DNA from: Desulfotomaculum nigrificans DSM 574
GTDB lineage: Bacteria; Bacillota; Desulfotomaculia; Desulfotomaculales; Desulfotomaculaceae
Length of the DNA stretch: 64,000 nucleotides
Assembly: GCF_000189755.2 (NCBI RefSeq)
Contig: NZ_KI912183.1
Coordinates: forward strand, 932,257 to 996,256
Direction: 5' to 3'
The number at the start of each line of letters is the position of its first letter. Position 1 is the stretch's first letter. A program made the translations under genes and the position numbers. Below the pieces are notes generated by a model. It made no database searches. It was given only the letters and a program-made list of their open reading frames with translations, and was not told the DNA's origin. This document shows positions 63,959 through 64,000 of this stretch, in pieces.

Positions 63959-64000
63959 ATGGTCTGGAAAAAAAACTGCAGCAAATCTTCATTGCTTATT
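63959..64000 (+). CDS. Start of an unidentified gene, cut by the window end
   Basis: ATG 63959 follows GGGGTGGAG and opens a frame of 14 codons (MVWKKNCSKSSLLI) to the edge. The basic start followed by hydrophobic residues suggests a signal peptide or membrane segment. Identity cannot be judged. Confidence 0.55.
   Translation, partial: MVWKKNCSKSSLLI

Overview
The window looks like the chromosome of an anaerobic, spore-forming, sulfur-metabolising member of the Firmicutes, close to Desulfotomaculum/Desulforamulus (Peptococcaceae). The grounds are sporulation-type genes (pdaB-like deacetylase, ytaF, dacF-type carboxypeptidase), an AsrC-type siroheme sulfite reductase, two kinds of [FeFe] hydrogenase protein, a selenocysteine formate dehydrogenase, a butyrate kinase/phosphotransbutyrylase pair and strong GGAGG ribosome binding sites. 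Genus is inferred from gene content only.

Layout. 0-5 kb: a tiny membrane ORF, two tRNA-Val genes, an IS30-family element, a D-Ala-D-Ala carboxypeptidase and an IS110-family element whose 5' non-coding end can fold like a bridge RNA. 5-9 kb: polysaccharide deacetylase, two VTT/DedA-type membrane proteins and a C-terminal processing protease. 9.3-14.8 kb: a housekeeping run polA-mutM-ytaF-coaE-lytic transglycosylase. 14.9-17.8 kb: a sensory [FeFe]-hydrogenase homologue (ferredoxin, H-domain, 4-Cys cluster, PAS) paired with a SpoIIE-like phosphatase. 17.9-24.4 kb: an FAD protein, then a catalytic [FeFe] hydrogenase overlapping a formate dehydrogenase that is read through an in-frame UGA (Sec) with a clear SECIS hairpin, plus a 54-aa zinc-ribbon protein. 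25-26.4 kb: AsrC-like sulfite reductase.

26.7-37.5 kb is an arsenic/redox island next to tRNA-Leu. It holds a decayed integrase, a decayed arsN2-like acetyltransferase, arsM, three ArsR-type repressors, an Acr3 arsenite pump, a radical SAM/SPASM protein, two permeases (one broken), thioredoxin-like and AhpD-like small proteins, and thioredoxin reductase. Two operator classes are visible: ATCA-N8-TGAT before arsR1 and arsM, and ATTATATT-N10-AATATAAT overlapping the promoters of arsR3-acr3, the permease and the thioredoxin genes. 37.5-38.6 kb is a graveyard of gene remnants.

38.6-64 kb: a GAF-PAS-GGDEF-EAL gene broken at homopolymers behind a FIST sensor, buk-ptb, a sensor kinase, an old-yellow-enzyme reductase, an ADP-ribosylglycohydrolase, a YwiC-like membrane protein, a sirtuin, truA, an aminotransferase with an NhaC antiporter, and a cytoplasmic three-gene molybdopterin oxidoreductase operon. 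The end carries a 16S rRNA gene cut off after about 700 nt and joined to the last 43 codons of what looks like a pyrophosphatase gene, then a macrodomain protein.

Functional picture: energy metabolism around H2, formate and sulfur compounds with soluble flavin/iron-sulfur enzymes; H2 sensing linked to a phosphatase; arsenic detoxification by efflux and methylation tied to thioredoxin chemistry; and repeated signs of insertion, deletion and decay at tRNA and rRNA loci.
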